64,000 nucleotides of DNA from Streptomyces megasporus (GCF_000718985.1 NZ_JODL01000012.1:162727-226726), one strand, 5' to 3'; shown: positions 16,455 through 26,277, counted from the first letter of the stretch. Program-made: numbers and translations. The notes: a model not told the origin generated them from the sequence alone.

Positions 16455-17009
16455 ATGGATGCGGTACCACTCATTGAGGACACGCGACAGGCGCTCGCGC
16501 ACAGTACGGAAGCCCCTGACATCGTTACCGAGGCGTGGCAGGCGCAGGCCCTCGCGGAGGCGGTAGGAATCCACCTGGCCGCGAGCGGCCCGCCGGAGGT
16601 GCGGGCCCAGGCCGGGGGCCTGCGCGAGGCGAGCGGCCGCGCCCGCGGTTCGCTGCGCGGCCCGGAGCAGCGGGCCGAGGGGGCGCGCGCCGACCGCATG
16701 ACGGAGGTCGGCGACCTGCTCGCCGCCCTCCACGACCTCGGCGGGCTGCTGGACGAGGCCGGGGGAGCGCTGGTGCGAGCGGCGATCGAGGCGGAGGACG
16801 AGGCGCTCTACTGGCGGTGCGTCGAGGGCATCGACGCCGCCGACGAGTGCGGTGACCGGGTGGCGGAGATCCTCAGACGGCTCGCCGACAGGCCGCCGTC
16901 CGCCCCCGGCCCCCGCGCACCGGGGCCGCGCGCCCCCGGGCGCGGGGGCCGGTCCGGCCCCGCGGCCGGCCCGCGATGCGGGGAGAACGGAGGCGACGGT
17001 GCAGGATAG
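16455..17009 (+). CDS. DUF6099-type conserved protein
   Basis: A 184-residue protein beginning MDAVPLIEDTRQALAHS and containing DIVTEAWQAQALAEAVG, a pattern I associate with the Streptomyces DUF6099 family. It is helical and acidic in the middle (TEVGDLLAALHDLGGLLDEAG) and ends in a Pro/Arg/Gly-rich disordered tail from about residue 150. No function is known. I chose this ATG because upstream in-frame residues lie in an AT-rich leader and a GAGGG ribosome binding site is present. It ends 5 bp before the LLM oxidoreductase gene, so co-transcription is likely. Confidence 0.7.
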   Translation: MDAVPLIEDTRQALAHSTEAPDIVTEAWQAQALAEAVGIHLAASGPPEVRAQAGGLREASGRARGSLRGPEQRAEGARADRMTEVGDLLAALHDLGGLLDEAGGALVRAAIEAEDEALYWRCVEGIDAADECGDRVAEILRRLADRPPSAPGPRAPGPRAPGRGGRSGPAAGPRCGENGGDGAG

Positions 17010-17014
17010 AGACC

Positions 17015-17938
17015 ATGGATCTGCGAATCTTCACCGAACCCCAGCAGGGCGCCTCCTACGACACCCTGCTCAAGGTCGCCAAGGCCACCGAGGACCTCGG
17101 CTTCGACGCCTTCTTCCGCTCCGACCACTACCTGCGGATGGGCGACGGCGACCCGATGCCCGGACCCACCGACGCCTGGACGACGCTGGCCGGGCTGGCC
17201 CGTGAGACCAGCCGCATCCGGCTCGGCACCCTGATGACCTCGGCCACCTTCCGACTGCCCGGCATCCTGGCCATCCAGGTGGCGCAGGTGGACGCCATGT
17301 CCGGCGGGCGCGTCGAGCTGGGCCTGGGCGCGGGCTGGTTCGAGGCCGAGCACACGGCGTACGGCATCCCCTTCCCCAAGGAGAAGTTCGCGCGCCTGGA
17401 GGAGCAGTTGGAGATCATCACCGGGCTGTGGGGAACCGAGCCCGGCAAGACGTTCGACTACGAGGGCGCCCACTACCGGCTGACCGACTCCCCCGCGCTG
17501 CCCAAGCCCGTCCAGGAGAAGGTGCCGGTGCTCATCGGCGGCCACGGCGCCAAGCGCACCCCGGCCCTGGCCGCGCGCTTCGCCGACGAGTTCAACATCC
17601 CCTTCGCCTCCCTCGAGGACAGCGAGCGGCAGTTCGGCCGGGTGCGGGAGGCCGCCGAGGCCAACGGACGCTCCGCCGACGACCTGATCTACTCCAACGC
17701 CCTGGTCGTCTGCGTCGGCCGGAACGACGCCGAGGTGGCCCGTCGCGCCGCGGCCATCGGACGTGAGGTGGAGGAACTGAAGGAGAACGGCTTGGCCGGC
17801 TCCCCGGCCGAGGTCGTCGACAAGATCGGCCGCTACGCCGAGATCGGCTCCTCCCGGATCTACCTGCAGATCCTGGACCTGGACGACCTCGACCACCTGG
17901 AGCTGATCTCCTCCCAGGTGCAGAGCCGACTCTCCTAG
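17015..17938 (+). CDS. LLM-class F420-dependent oxidoreductase
   Basis: A 307-residue TIM-barrel flavin/F420 oxidoreductase of the luciferase-like monooxygenase class. Visible are an N-terminal beta strand (MDLRIFTEP), FFRSDHYLRMGD, RIRLGTLMTSATFRLPGILA and the strongly conserved SGGRVELGLGAGWFEAEHTAYGIPF. The Gly-rich block is typical of F420-binding members in actinobacteria. Substrate unknown. It follows the DUF6099 gene by 5 bp and precedes mmuM by 17 bp, so 16.4-18.9 kb may be one transcript. Confidence 0.88.
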   Translation: MDLRIFTEPQQGASYDTLLKVAKATEDLGFDAFFRSDHYLRMGDGDPMPGPTDAWTTLAGLARETSRIRLGTLMTSATFRLPGILAIQVAQVDAMSGGRVELGLGAGWFEAEHTAYGIPFPKEKFARLEEQLEIITGLWGTEPGKTFDYEGAHYRLTDSPALPKPVQEKVPVLIGGHGAKRTPALAARFADEFNIPFASLEDSERQFGRVREAAEANGRSADDLIYSNALVVCVGRNDAEVARRAAAIGREVEELKENGLAGSPAEVVDKIGRYAEIGSSRIYLQILDLDDLDHLELISSQVQSRLS

Positions 17939-17955
17939 GACACCACGAGGCCGGC

Positions 17956-18876
17956 ATGGGCACCCCGCACCCGCCCCCGCTCGCCGACGCCCTCGCGCGC
18001 GGCCCGCTCGTCCTCGACGGCGGCCTGTCCAACCAACTCCAGGCGCAGGGCTGCGACCTGTCCGACGAACTCTGGTCGGCACGGCTGCTCGTCGACGATC
18101 CCGCGCGGATCGAGGCGGCCCACACCGCCTACCTGCGGGCGGGGGCACGGGTGCTCATCACCGGCAGCTACCAGGCATCCCACCCCGGCTTCGCCCGGCG
18201 CGGACTGAGCCGAGCGGAGACCGACGCCCTGCTGCGCCGCAGCGTGCGCCTGGCCCGCGCGGCGGCGGCCGGCGTGCCGGAGGAGCCGGTGTGGGTGGCC
18301 GCCTCGGTCGGCCCCTACGGAGCGGTGCTCGCCGACGGCAGCGAGTACCGCGGCCGGTACGGGCTGAGCGTCTCCGAACTGGAGCGCTTCCACCGTCCCC
18401 GGATCGAGGCCCTGGCGGCGGCCGAACCGGACGTCCTGGCGCTGGAGACGGTGCCGGACGTCGACGAGGCCGAGGCGCTGCTGCGGGCGGCGGCCGGCTG
18501 CGGGGTGCCGGTGTGGCTGTCGTACACCGTCGCCGCCGGCCGCACCCGCGCCGGGCAGCCGCTGCGCGACGCCTTCGCCGTCGCCGCCGGAAACGACCAG
18601 GTGATCGCGGTCGGCGTCAACTGCTGCGACCCGCGCGACGCCGACGAGGCCGTCACCCTGGCGGCCCGGACCACCGGCAGGCCCGTGGTCGTCTACCCCA
18701 ACAGCGGCGAGAAGTGGAACACCCGACGCGGCACCTGGGAGGGGGAGACGCTCTTCGAACCGGCCGACGCCCGACGGTGGCTGCGCGGCGGCGCCCGCCT
18801 GATCGGCGGCTGCTGCCGGGTCGGCCCCGGAGAGATCACCGAACTGGCGAGGGCGCTGGCGGCGGAGGCGACGTAA
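17956..18876 (+). CDS. mmuM: Homocysteine S-methyltransferase
   Basis: A 306-residue zinc enzyme that transfers a methyl group, usually from S-methylmethionine (or SAM), to homocysteine to make methionine. The LDGGLSNQLQAQG start, the first zinc Cys in VGVNCCDP and the paired Cys in GGCCRVGP are all present, and the length equals the family norm. The ATG lies 17 bp after the LLM gene. It probably supports methyl recycling, and the Hen1 methyltransferase downstream consumes SAM, although no direct pathway link is implied. Confidence 0.9.
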   Translation: MGTPHPPPLADALARGPLVLDGGLSNQLQAQGCDLSDELWSARLLVDDPARIEAAHTAYLRAGARVLITGSYQASHPGFARRGLSRAETDALLRRSVRLARAAAAGVPEEPVWVAASVGPYGAVLADGSEYRGRYGLSVSELERFHRPRIEALAAAEPDVLALETVPDVDEAEALLRAAAGCGVPVWLSYTVAAGRTRAGQPLRDAFAVAAGNDQVIAVGVNCCDPRDADEAVTLAARTTGRPVVVYPNSGEKWNTRRGTWEGETLFEPADARRWLRGGARLIGGCCRVGPGEITELARALAAEAT

Positions 18877-18912
18877 AACCGGTGGGCACACCGCCCCCAC
18901 CGGGACATACTC

Positions 18913-20415
18913 GTGCAGGTGTTCCTGACGCTGACCACCACCGGCGACGCCGGGCGGCCCGCCACCGACCTCGGGCACCTGCTGCACAAGCACCCCGAGA
19001 AGGCCCAGGAGTTCTCCACCTCCCACGGCACCGCGCACGTCTTCTACCCCGAGGCGGGGCAGGACCGCTGCACCGTGGCGCTGCTGCTGGAGATCGACCC
19101 CGTCGCGCTGGTCCGTCGCGGCCGGGGCAAGGGCCGCGGCGGAGCACCCCACTCCGCGTTGGCCCAGTACGTCAACGACCGCCCCTACGCGGCCTCCTCG
19201 CTGCTCGCCGTGGCCCTGGGCGCCGTGTTCTCCAGCGCCCTCAAGGGCCGGTGCCGGGCCCGCCCCGAACTGGTCGAGCGGACGCTGCCGTTGCGGATCG
19301 AGGTGCCCGCGCTGCCCGCCCGCGGCGGCGCCGACCTGGTGCGGCGGCTCTTCGAACCGCTGGGCTGGACGGTGGAGGCCGAGCCGGTGCCGCTGGACGT
19401 CCGCTTCCCCGACTGGGGCGACTCCCGTTACGTGCGCCTGGTCCTCGACGGCGAGGCGCGATTGGCCGACGCGCTGCGCCACCTGTACGTCCTGCTGCCG
19501 GTGCTGGACGACGCCAAGCACTACTGGGTCGCCCCCGACGAGGTGGACAAGCTGCTGCGCGCCGGCGAGGGCTGGCTGGAGCACCACCCCGAGCAGACGC
19601 TGATCACCACCCGCTACCTGGCACGCCGTCACCGCCTCACCCGCGACGCCCTGGAACGCCTGGAACTCGCCCGGCTCGCCGAGGCGGACGACACCGCGGT
19701 CGAGGAGTTGGACAACGCCGTCGACGAGGACGCCGACACCGAGGAGCGTCCCACTCCGCCGGCGGCCTTGCGCCGGGAGGCGATCCTCGCCGCGCTGCGC
19801 GAGGCGGGCGCCGCCCGCGTGCTCGACCTGGGCTGCGGGCAGGGGCAGTTGGTCCAGGCGATGCTCAAGGAGGCACGGTTCACCGAGGTGGTGGGCGTGG
19901 ACGTCTCGATGCGGGCGCTGCACGCGGCCGGCCGGAGGCTCCGCCCGGAGCGGATGTCCGAGCGGCAGGCGGCCCGCGTCACCCTCGTCCAGGGCTCCCT
20001 GACGTACACCGACCCCCGGCTGTCCGGCTACGACGCGGCGGTGCTCGGCGAGGTGATCGAGCACATCGACCCGCCGCGGCTGCCGGCGGCCGAGTACGCG
20101 GTCTTCGGCGCGGCCCGGCCGAGGACGGTGGTCGTCACCACGCCCAACGCCGAGTACAACGTGCGCTGGGAGAGCCTGCCCGCGGGCCACGTCCGCCACC
20201 ACGACCACCGCTTCGAGTGGACGCGCGAGGAGTTCCGCGCCTGGGCGCACGGGGTCGCCGAACGGTACGGCTACGCCGTGGAGTTCCGGCCCGTCGGGGA
20301 CGACGACCCCGAGGTCGGTCCGCCCACCCAACTCGCCCTGTTCACCCTCGCCCGCACCCCGGACGGCACCCCGGGCGACACTCCGGAACCCACCGTGAAG
20401 GAGGTGGCCGCGTGA
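18913..20415 (+). CDS. hen1: Bacterial Hen1: 3'-terminal RNA ribose 2'-O-methyltransferase
   Basis: A 500-residue bacterial Hen1. The N-terminal half (about 1-240) is the bacteria-specific region that contacts Pnkp. The C-terminal half is a SAM methyltransferase with VLDLGCGQGQLVQAML (about 295) and the Hen1 metal-binding pattern GEVIEHID (Glu, Glu, His) plus a later His in HHDHRFEW. It methylates the 2'-OH at the broken RNA 3' end before ligation, so the repaired junction resists recutting. GTG start. Its last codons contain AAGGAGG, the ribosome binding site for pnkp, whose GTG overlaps the hen1 stop. Confidence 0.93.
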   Translation: MQVFLTLTTTGDAGRPATDLGHLLHKHPEKAQEFSTSHGTAHVFYPEAGQDRCTVALLLEIDPVALVRRGRGKGRGGAPHSALAQYVNDRPYAASSLLAVALGAVFSSALKGRCRARPELVERTLPLRIEVPALPARGGADLVRRLFEPLGWTVEAEPVPLDVRFPDWGDSRYVRLVLDGEARLADALRHLYVLLPVLDDAKHYWVAPDEVDKLLRAGEGWLEHHPEQTLITTRYLARRHRLTRDALERLELARLAEADDTAVEELDNAVDEDADTEERPTPPAALRREAILAALREAGAARVLDLGCGQGQLVQAMLKEARFTEVVGVDVSMRALHAAGRRLRPERMSERQAARVTLVQGSLTYTDPRLSGYDAAVLGEVIEHIDPPRLPAAEYAVFGAARPRTVVVTTPNAEYNVRWESLPAGHVRHHDHRFEWTREEFRAWAHGVAERYGYAVEFRPVGDDDPEVGPPTQLALFTLARTPDGTPGDTPEPTVKEVAA

Positions 20416-23000
20416 CGACCGCCGCCCCGGCCCCCGCCAAGGCGCTCGCCGTGCCCGACCTGTCCCTCGTCGTGCTGATCGGCACCACCGGAGCGGGCAA
20501 GTCCACCTTCGCCCGCCGCCACTTCAAGCCCACCCAGGTCGTCTCCTCCGACTTCTGCCGGGGCCTGGTCGCCGACGACGAGAACGACCAGAGCGCCACC
20601 CCCGACGCCTTCGATCTCCTGCACCACATCGTCGGCAAGCGGCTGGCCGCCGGACGCCTGACCGTCGTCGACGCCACCAACGTCCAGACCGAGGCCCGCC
20701 GCCACTTGGTGAGGCTGGCCCGCGAACACGACGTGCTGCCCGTGGCGATCGTCCTCGACGTGCCCGAGCGCGTCTGCGCCGAGCGCAACGCCGCCCGCCC
20801 CGACCGCGCGGACATGCCCGCGCACGTCATCCCGCGCCAGCGGCGCGAGATGCGCCGCTCCCTGCGCTCCCTGGAACGCGAGGGGTTCCGCAAGGTGCAC
20901 GTCCTGCGCGGGGTCGAGGAGGTGGAGGCCGCCCGGATCGAGCTGGAGCGGCGCTACAACGACCTGCGCCACCTGACCGGCCCGTTCGACATCGTCGGCG
21001 ACGTCCACGGCTGCCGCGCCGAACTGGAGACCTTGCTGGAAAGGCTCGGCTACACCGTCGAGCGCGACGCGGCCGGTCGCGCGGTGGACGCCGCTCACCC
21101 GGACGGCCGCACCGCCGTCTTCGTCGGGGACCTCGTCGACCGCGGACCGGACAGCCCCGGAGTGCTGCGGCTGGTGATGGGCATGGTCGCCGCCGGGCAC
21201 GCCCTGTGCGTCCCCGGCAACCACGAGAACAAGCTCGGCCGGTACCTCAAGGGGCGCGCCGTCCAGCGCACCCACGGACTGGCCGAGACCATCGAGCAGG
21301 TGGAGAAGGAGTCCGCCGCCGACCCGGAGTTCCCCGCGCGGGTGGCCGCGTTCGTCGACTCCCTCGTCAGCCACTACGTGCTCGACGGCGGCGCGCTGGT
21401 CGTCTGCCACGCCGGGCTGCCCGAGAAGTACCACGGCCGCACCTCCGGCCGGGTCCGCTCGCACGCGCTGTACGGCGACACCACGGGCGAGACCGACGAG
21501 TTCGGCCTGCCGGTGCGTTACCCGTGGGCGGAGGACTACCGGGGCCGGGCGGCCGTGGTCTACGGCCACACCCCCACCCCGCGCGCGACCTGGCTGAACA
21601 ACACCATCTGCCTGGACACCGGCTGCGTCTTCGGCGGCGCCCTGACCGCCCTGCGCTGGCCCGAGCGCGAACTGGTCGACGTCCCCGCCGAGCGGGTCTG
21701 GTACGAGCCGGCGAGGCCGCCGGCCACCGACGCGCCGGGGGGTCACGAGGGACGCCCGCTCGCCCTGGCCGACGTGCACGGCCGCCGGGTGGTGGAGACC
21801 CGCCACGCGGGCCGCGTCGCCGTGCGCGAGGAGAACGCCGCCGCCGCGCTGGAGGTGATGAGCCGCTTCGCGATCGACCCCAGGCTGCTGCCCTACCTGC
21901 CGCCGACGATGGCGCCCTGCGCCACCTCGCGGCTCGACGGGTACCTCGAACACCCGGCCGAGGCGTTCGCCGAGTACCGCGCGGCCGGGGTGGAGAAGGT
22001 GATCTGCCAGGAGAAGCACATGGGCTCCCGCGCCGTCGCCCTGGTCTGTCGCGACGCCGGCGCGGCCACCGAGCGGTTCGGCGCCGCGAACGGGGAGACG
22101 GGCGCGCTCCACACCCGCACCGGGCGGCCGTTCTTCGCCGAGCGGGCCGTCACCGAGCAGCTCCTCGCCCGCGTCCGCGCCGCCGCGGACGCGAGCGGAC
22201 TGTGGAAGGAGCTGGACACCGACTGGCTGCTGCTCGACGCCGAGCTGCTGCCCTGGTCGCTGAAGTCGACCGGCCTGCTGCGCAGGCAGTACGCCGCGGT
22301 CGGCGCCGCCGCCGGGGCCGTCTTCCCCGGCGCGCTGGCCGCACTGGAGGCGGCGGCGGCCCGAGGCGTGGAGATGGGCGGGCTGCCGGCGCGGCAGCGG
22401 GAGCGCGCGGCGGACGCGGCGGCGTTCGTCGAGGCGTACGGCCGGTACTGCCGGCCCGTGGACGGGCTCGACGGCGTCGAGCTCGCGCCGTTCCAGATCC
22501 TGGCGGTGCGCGGCCGGAGTCTGGCCACCGTCCCCCACGACACCCAGCTCGCCTGGCTGGACCGGCTGGTCGAGGCCGACCCCACCGGCCTGCTGCGACG
22601 CACCGGGCGTCTGATCGTGGACACCGGCGACGAGGCGTCCGTCGCGGCCGGCACCGACTGGTGGCTGGAGATGACGGAGGCCGGGGGCGAGGGCATGGTC
22701 GTCAAGCCGCTGGACGCGCTGGTGCGCGGCGCGGACGGACGGCTGGTCCAGCCGGGTGTGAAGTGCCGGGGCCGCGAGTACCTGCGGATCGTCTACGGTC
22801 CGGAGTACACGCGCGAGGAGAACCTGCGGCGGCTGCGGGTGCGCCACCTGGGTCACAAGCGCTCGCTCGCCCTGCGCGAGTACGCGCTCGGCCTGGAGGC
22901 GCTGGACCGGCTGGCCGACGGGGAGCCGCTGTGGCGTGTCCACGAGGCCGTCTTCGCCGTCCTGGCGCTGGAGTCGGAACCGGTCGACCCCCGGCTGTGA
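20412..23000 (+). CDS. pnkp: Polynucleotide kinase-phosphatase-ligase (Pnkp)
   Basis: An 862-residue three-domain RNA end-healing and sealing enzyme. An N-terminal kinase has a Walker A at residues 24-32 (GTTGAGKST, Lys30). A central calcineurin-like phosphatase has GDVHGC (from 196), GDLVDRGPDS and GNHENK. The C-terminal adenylyltransferase domain has EKHMGSRA with the AMP-accepting Lys535. Known Pnkp needs Hen1 to complete ligation, and the two genes here overlap by 4 nt (GTGA). The length matches Clostridium thermocellum Pnkp. It likely repairs tRNAs cut by ribotoxins. A 16-bp stem terminator follows at 23020-23054. Confidence 0.95.
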   Translation: MTTAAPAPAKALAVPDLSLVVLIGTTGAGKSTFARRHFKPTQVVSSDFCRGLVADDENDQSATPDAFDLLHHIVGKRLAAGRLTVVDATNVQTEARRHLVRLAREHDVLPVAIVLDVPERVCAERNAARPDRADMPAHVIPRQRREMRRSLRSLEREGFRKVHVLRGVEEVEAARIELERRYNDLRHLTGPFDIVGDVHGCRAELETLLERLGYTVERDAAGRAVDAAHPDGRTAVFVGDLVDRGPDSPGVLRLVMGMVAAGHALCVPGNHENKLGRYLKGRAVQRTHGLAETIEQVEKESAADPEFPARVAAFVDSLVSHYVLDGGALVVCHAGLPEKYHGRTSGRVRSHALYGDTTGETDEFGLPVRYPWAEDYRGRAAVVYGHTPTPRATWLNNTICLDTGCVFGGALTALRWPERELVDVPAERVWYEPARPPATDAPGGHEGRPLALADVHGRRVVETRHAGRVAVREENAAAALEVMSRFAIDPRLLPYLPPTMAPCATSRLDGYLEHPAEAFAEYRAAGVEKVICQEKHMGSRAVALVCRDAGAATERFGAANGETGALHTRTGRPFFAERAVTEQLLARVRAAADASGLWKELDTDWLLLDAELLPWSLKSTGLLRRQYAAVGAAAGAVFPGALAALEAAAARGVEMGGLPARQRERAADAAAFVEAYGRYCRPVDGLDGVELAPFQILAVRGRSLATVPHDTQLAWLDRLVEADPTGLLRRTGRLIVDTGDEASVAAGTDWWLEMTEAGGEGMVVKPLDALVRGADGRLVQPGVKCRGREYLRIVYGPEYTREENLRRLRVRHLGHKRSLALREYALGLEALDRLADGEPLWRVHEAVFAVLALESEPVDPRL

Positions 23001-23019
23001 CACCGCGGACGGCAAGGGC

Positions 23020-23054
23020 GTCGGGGACGCCGGGCACGGCCCGGCGCCCCCGAC
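23020..23054 (+). terminator. Terminator after pnkp
   Basis: A 16-bp stem with one mismatch (GTCGGGGACGCCGGGC against GCCCGGCGCCCCCGAC) around a 3-nt loop, 20 bp after the pnkp stop. Confidence 0.75.
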
Positions 23055-23099
23055 GGCGGGCGAGGGTGTATCCAGCGGCGACGTGGTGAGGATGCTGAC

Positions 23100-24329
23100 A
23101 TGGGATTCCACGTCGATTCCGAGACCGGGCGGCTGCGCCGAGTCATCCTGCACCGCCCCGACCTGGAGCTGAAACGGCTCACCCCGTCCAACCGGGACGA
23201 CCTGCTCTTCGACGACGTGCTGTGGGTGCGGCGGGCGCGCCAGGAGCACGACGGCTTCGCCGACGTGCTGCGCGACCGCGGCGTGGAGGTCCACTTCTTC
23301 GGCGACCTGCTGGCGGAGTCCCTGGAGATCCCCGCCGCCCGCGCGTTCGTCCTGGACCGGACCTTCCACGAGAAGGAGTACGGGCCGCTGGCCGCCGACC
23401 ACCTGCGCGCCGTCTTCGACGAGATGCCCGGGAGCGAGCTGGCCGAGGCGCTGGTGGGCGGCATGACCAAGCGGGAGTACCTGGAGCGGTACCCGGAGCC
23501 GGTCTCCGTCCACTTCCACGTGATGGACCTGGACGACTTCCTGGTCACGCCGCTGCCCAACCACCTGTTCACCCGCGACACCTCCGCCTGGATCTACGAC
23601 GGGGTGGCCGTCAACGCCATGCGCTGGCCCGCCCGCCGGCGCGAGACCGTCCACTTCGAGGCCATCTACCGTCACCACCCCCTCTTCACCTCCCCCGAGC
23701 ACGGCTTCCGCTTCTGGTCCGAGGGGCAGAGCATTCACCCCTCCACCATCGAGGGCGGGGACGTGCTGGTGATCGGCAACGGCGCGGTGCTGATCGGGAT
23801 GAGCGAACGCACCACCCCGCAGGCGGTGGAGACGCTCGCCCGCGGCCTGTTCTCGGCGGGCTCGGCCCGGACGATCGTGGCGCTGGACATGCCCAAGCGC
23901 CGTGCCCTCATGCACCTGGACACGGTGATGACCATGGTCGACGGCGACACCTTCACCCAGTACGCGGGACTGGGCATGCTGCGCTCCTACACCATCGAGC
24001 CGGGCGCGTCGGAGGCGGAGCTGAAGGTCACCGACCACCCGCCCGAGCACATGCACCGCGCCATCGCCGCCGCGCTCGGCCTGGACGGCATCCGCGTCCT
24101 CACCGCCACCCAGGACGTGCACGCCGCCGAGCGGGAGCAGTGGGACGACGGCTGCAACGTGCTGGCCGTCGAGCCGGGCGTCGTCATCGCCTACGAGCGC
24201 AACGTCACCACCAACACCCACCTGCGCAGGCACGGGATCGAGGTCATCACCGTCCCCGGCAGCGAGCTGGGGCGGGGCAGGGGCGGGCCGCGCTGTATGA
24301 GCTGCCCGATCGAGCGCGACGCGGTGTAG
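23100..24329 (+). CDS. arcA: Arginine deiminase
   Basis: A 409-residue arginine deiminase converting arginine to citrulline and ammonia. All catalytic blocks are visible: [21 protein letters not shown], the His-Asp of [11 protein letters not shown], and the nucleophilic Cys in GPRCMSCPI near the C-terminus. Full length for the family. It is followed 137 bp later by ornithine carbamoyltransferase, the next enzyme of the ADI pathway. Carbamate kinase (arcC), needed for ATP yield, is not in the window, so the pair may serve arginine turnover rather than energy generation. Confidence 0.95.
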   Translation: MGFHVDSETGRLRRVILHRPDLELKRLTPSNRDDLLFDDVLWVRRARQEHDGFADVLRDRGVEVHFFGDLLAESLEIPAARAFVLDRTFHEKEYGPLAADHLRAVFDEMPGSELAEALVGGMTKREYLERYPEPVSVHFHVMDLDDFLVTPLPNHLFTRDTSAWIYDGVAVNAMRWPARRRETVHFEAIYRHHPLFTSPEHGFRFWSEGQSIHPSTIEGGDVLVIGNGAVLIGMSERTTPQAVETLARGLFSAGSARTIVALDMPKRRALMHLDTVMTMVDGDTFTQYAGLGMLRSYTIEPGASEAELKVTDHPPEHMHRAIAAALGLDGIRVLTATQDVHAAEREQWDDGCNVLAVEPGVVIAYERNVTTNTHLRRHGIEVITVPGSELGRGRGGPRCMSCPIERDAV

Positions 24330-24395
24330 GTCGGTGTGGCGGGGCGGCACGGCGGGGACGGTACGGGGCGTCGGCGGGGGCGCGACACCCCGCCT

Positions 24396-24425
24396 GCATA
24401 GTGATGCGAGTTTTCGTATAGACTT
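24396..24425 (+). promoter_or_regulatory. Possible argF promoter or ARG box
   Basis: A locally AT-rich stretch (TGCATAGTGATGCGAG then TTTTCGTATAGACTT) stands out between arcA and argF. TGCATAGTGATGC contains a TGCAT half resembling ArgR-type boxes, and TATAGA could be a -10. The assignment is tentative. Confidence 0.35.
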
Positions 24426-24466
24426 CCGTTTCTCTCGCCGTACCCGACCGTCCTCTAGGAGCCCCC

Positions 24467-25471
24467 ATGGCGATCGATCTCACGGGCCGCCACTTCCTCA
24501 AGGAGCTGGACTTCACCCCCGAGGAGTTCCGCCGGCTGGTCGATCTGGCCGCCGAGCTGAAGGCGGCCCGCAGGGCGGGCGCCGAGGAGCAGCGGCTGCG
24601 CGGGAGGAACATCGCGCTGATCTTCGAGAAGACCTCCACCCGCACCCGCTGCGCCTTCGAGGTCGCCGCCGCCCACCAGGGCGCCCACACCACCTACCTC
24701 GACCCGTCCGGCTCCCAGATCGGCCACAAGGAGTCGGTGAAGGACACCGCCCGGGTGCTGGGGCGGATGTACGACGCCATCGAGTACCGGGGCAGCGGCC
24801 AGGAGGTCGTCGAGGAACTGGCCGCCCACGCGGGCGTCCCCGTCTACAACGGGCTCACCGACGAGTGGCACCCCACCCAGATGCTCGCCGACGTGCTCAC
24901 CATGACCGAGCACAGCGACAGGCCCCTCACCGAGATCGCCTACGCCTACCTGGGTGACGCCCGCAACAACATGGGCAACTCCTACCTCGTCACCGGCGCC
25001 CTGCTCGGCATGGACGTCCGCATCGCCGCGCCCAGGAGCCTGTGGCCCGAGGAGGGCGTGATCGCCCAGGCCCGTTCCCTGGCCGAGCGCACCGGCGCCC
25101 GCGTCACCCTCACCGAGAAGGTGGAGGAGGGCGTCCCCGGCGCGGACTTCGTCGCCACCGACGTGTGGGTGTCGATGGGCGAGCCCGAGGAGGTGTGGGA
25201 GGAGCGCATCGAGCTGCTGCGCCCGTACGCCGTCACGATGGACGTCCTGCGTGCGACCGGCAACCCGGACGTGCGGTTCCTGCACTGCCTGCCCGCCTTC
25301 CACGACCTGGGCACGGCCGTCGGCCGGGAGATCCACCGGCGGTACGGGCTGGAGTCGCTGGAGGTGACGGACGAGGTGTTCGAGTCGGAGCACTCGGTCG
25401 TCTTCGACGAGGCCGAGAACCGCATGCACACCATCAAGGCGGTCATGGTCGCCACCCTCGCGGGGGCCTGA
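24467..25471 (+). CDS. argF: Ornithine carbamoyltransferase
   Basis: A 334-residue carbamoyltransferase. The carbamoyl-phosphate motif [14 protein letters not shown] and the ornithine-side [10 protein letters not shown] are intact. In the biosynthetic direction it makes citrulline, and next to arcA it could act catabolically (ArcB). The anabolic gene in many Streptomyces is exactly this arcA-linked copy, so I use the argF symbol. CTAGGAGCCCCC upstream of the ATG is a good ribosome binding site. Sequence alone does not settle direction of flux. Confidence 0.93.
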   Translation: MAIDLTGRHFLKELDFTPEEFRRLVDLAAELKAARRAGAEEQRLRGRNIALIFEKTSTRTRCAFEVAAAHQGAHTTYLDPSGSQIGHKESVKDTARVLGRMYDAIEYRGSGQEVVEELAAHAGVPVYNGLTDEWHPTQMLADVLTMTEHSDRPLTEIAYAYLGDARNNMGNSYLVTGALLGMDVRIAAPRSLWPEEGVIAQARSLAERTGARVTLTEKVEEGVPGADFVATDVWVSMGEPEEVWEERIELLRPYAVTMDVLRATGNPDVRFLHCLPAFHDLGTAVGREIHRRYGLESLEVTDEVFESEHSVVFDEAENRMHTIKAVMVATLAGA

Positions 25472-25884
25472 CCCGGTTCGGCCGGTTCGGTCGGTCGCTC
25501 GGTGCCCGGACCGCCGAGGGGGGCCTTTCCAATCCGCTCGGGACGGAATTTAAAATTCCGGAGAACGGCGGCGAGAAAGCGGCGAAAGAAGCATTGCCGT
25601 CCGGTTTTCTGTGACGCGAAACCGAAAATCGGTCGGCTTTTCGAAACGAAAAGGTGGGATCCGGGGAGGCTGTCCTTTCCAATTCACCGGAAGAGAAGGA
25701 ACGCCGGAACGTGATCACCAGCGTTTCACCCGCGTGGAAAGACTCCCGTTCACGGACGGGAGGGCGCGGTGATCAGAGGAGGCCGTGCGGCCGGGGCACG
25801 TCCCGTTCTCCTCGGCTCCGACCGGGAGCGCACGGGTGCGGCCCCGGAGCCTCCGGGGCCGCACCGCTCGCCGGGCGTGAAGGA
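25472..25884. other. Intergenic region with clustered inverted repeats
   Basis: About 410 bp without a coding frame. From 25520 to 25720 it is much less GC-rich than its surroundings. It holds three small perfect inverted repeats (25544-25560, 25621-25633 and 25637-25653), listed separately as one cluster. Confidence 0.6.
25544..25653. repeat. Cluster of three short palindromes
   Basis: CGGAATTT-A-AAATTCCG at 25544-25560 (8-bp arms), ACCGA-AAA-TCGGT at 25621-25633 and CTTTTCG-AAA-CGAAAAG at 25637-25653 (7-bp arms). The second and third share CGAAAA/TTTTCG and can pair alternatively. They may be operators or alternative RNA hairpins following argF. Confidence 0.55.
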
Positions 25885-26277
25885 TCAGCAGCCGTTGCGC
25901 AGCCGGTTCCAGGTCACCGGGCCGACGACGCCGTCGGCGGTGATCCGGCAGGTGCGCTGGAAGTCGACGACGGCCGCCCTGGTGGCCGAGCCGAAGACGC
26001 CGTCGATGCCGCTGGAGCCCACGCTGAAGCCCCAGAACCTCAGCAGACACTGGGCCTCGCGCACGGCGTTGCCCGTGCTGCCCTGGGAGATGGTGGGCGG
26101 GGTGACGGCGCCGTGGTAGCCGCAGTAGTAGGCGAGGGCCCCGACCTTCTCCGCGGGGGCGGCGGCCTTCCCGGCGGGAGCCGCGGAGGCGGTGGACATC
26201 GACAGGGTGGTGGCTCCGGTGATCAGAGCCGTGACGACTGCCGCGGCGGCGGTGGAGCGGCGGAAACGCCTCATCAT
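25885..26277 (-). CDS. Secreted peptidoglycan-binding (PGBD_1) protein
   Basis: A 130-residue exported protein. MMRRFRRSTAAAAVVTALITGATTLSMSTASA is a classic signal peptide (cleavage after ASA, about residue 32). The mature part carries one peptidoglycan-binding type 1 repeat: GSTGNAVREAQCLLRFWG...IDGVFGSATRAAVVDFQ...DGVVGPVTW. Four Cys residues suggest two disulfides. No catalytic domain is attached, so it may be a small wall-associated protein. GGAAGGGACC upstream of the first ATG is its ribosome binding site. Confidence 0.88.
   Translation of the reverse strand: MMRRFRRSTAAAAVVTALITGATTLSMSTASAAPAGKAAAPAEKVGALAYYCGYHGAVTPPTISQGSTGNAVREAQCLLRFWGFSVGSSGIDGVFGSATRAAVVDFQRTCRITADGVVGPVTWNRLRNGC

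Noticed and set aside
25524..25683. CCTTTCCAAT motifs near 25526 and 25675 as IS ends matching 62556
   Set aside because: The match is only about 10 bp, both copies point the same way and no transposase remnant lies between them.
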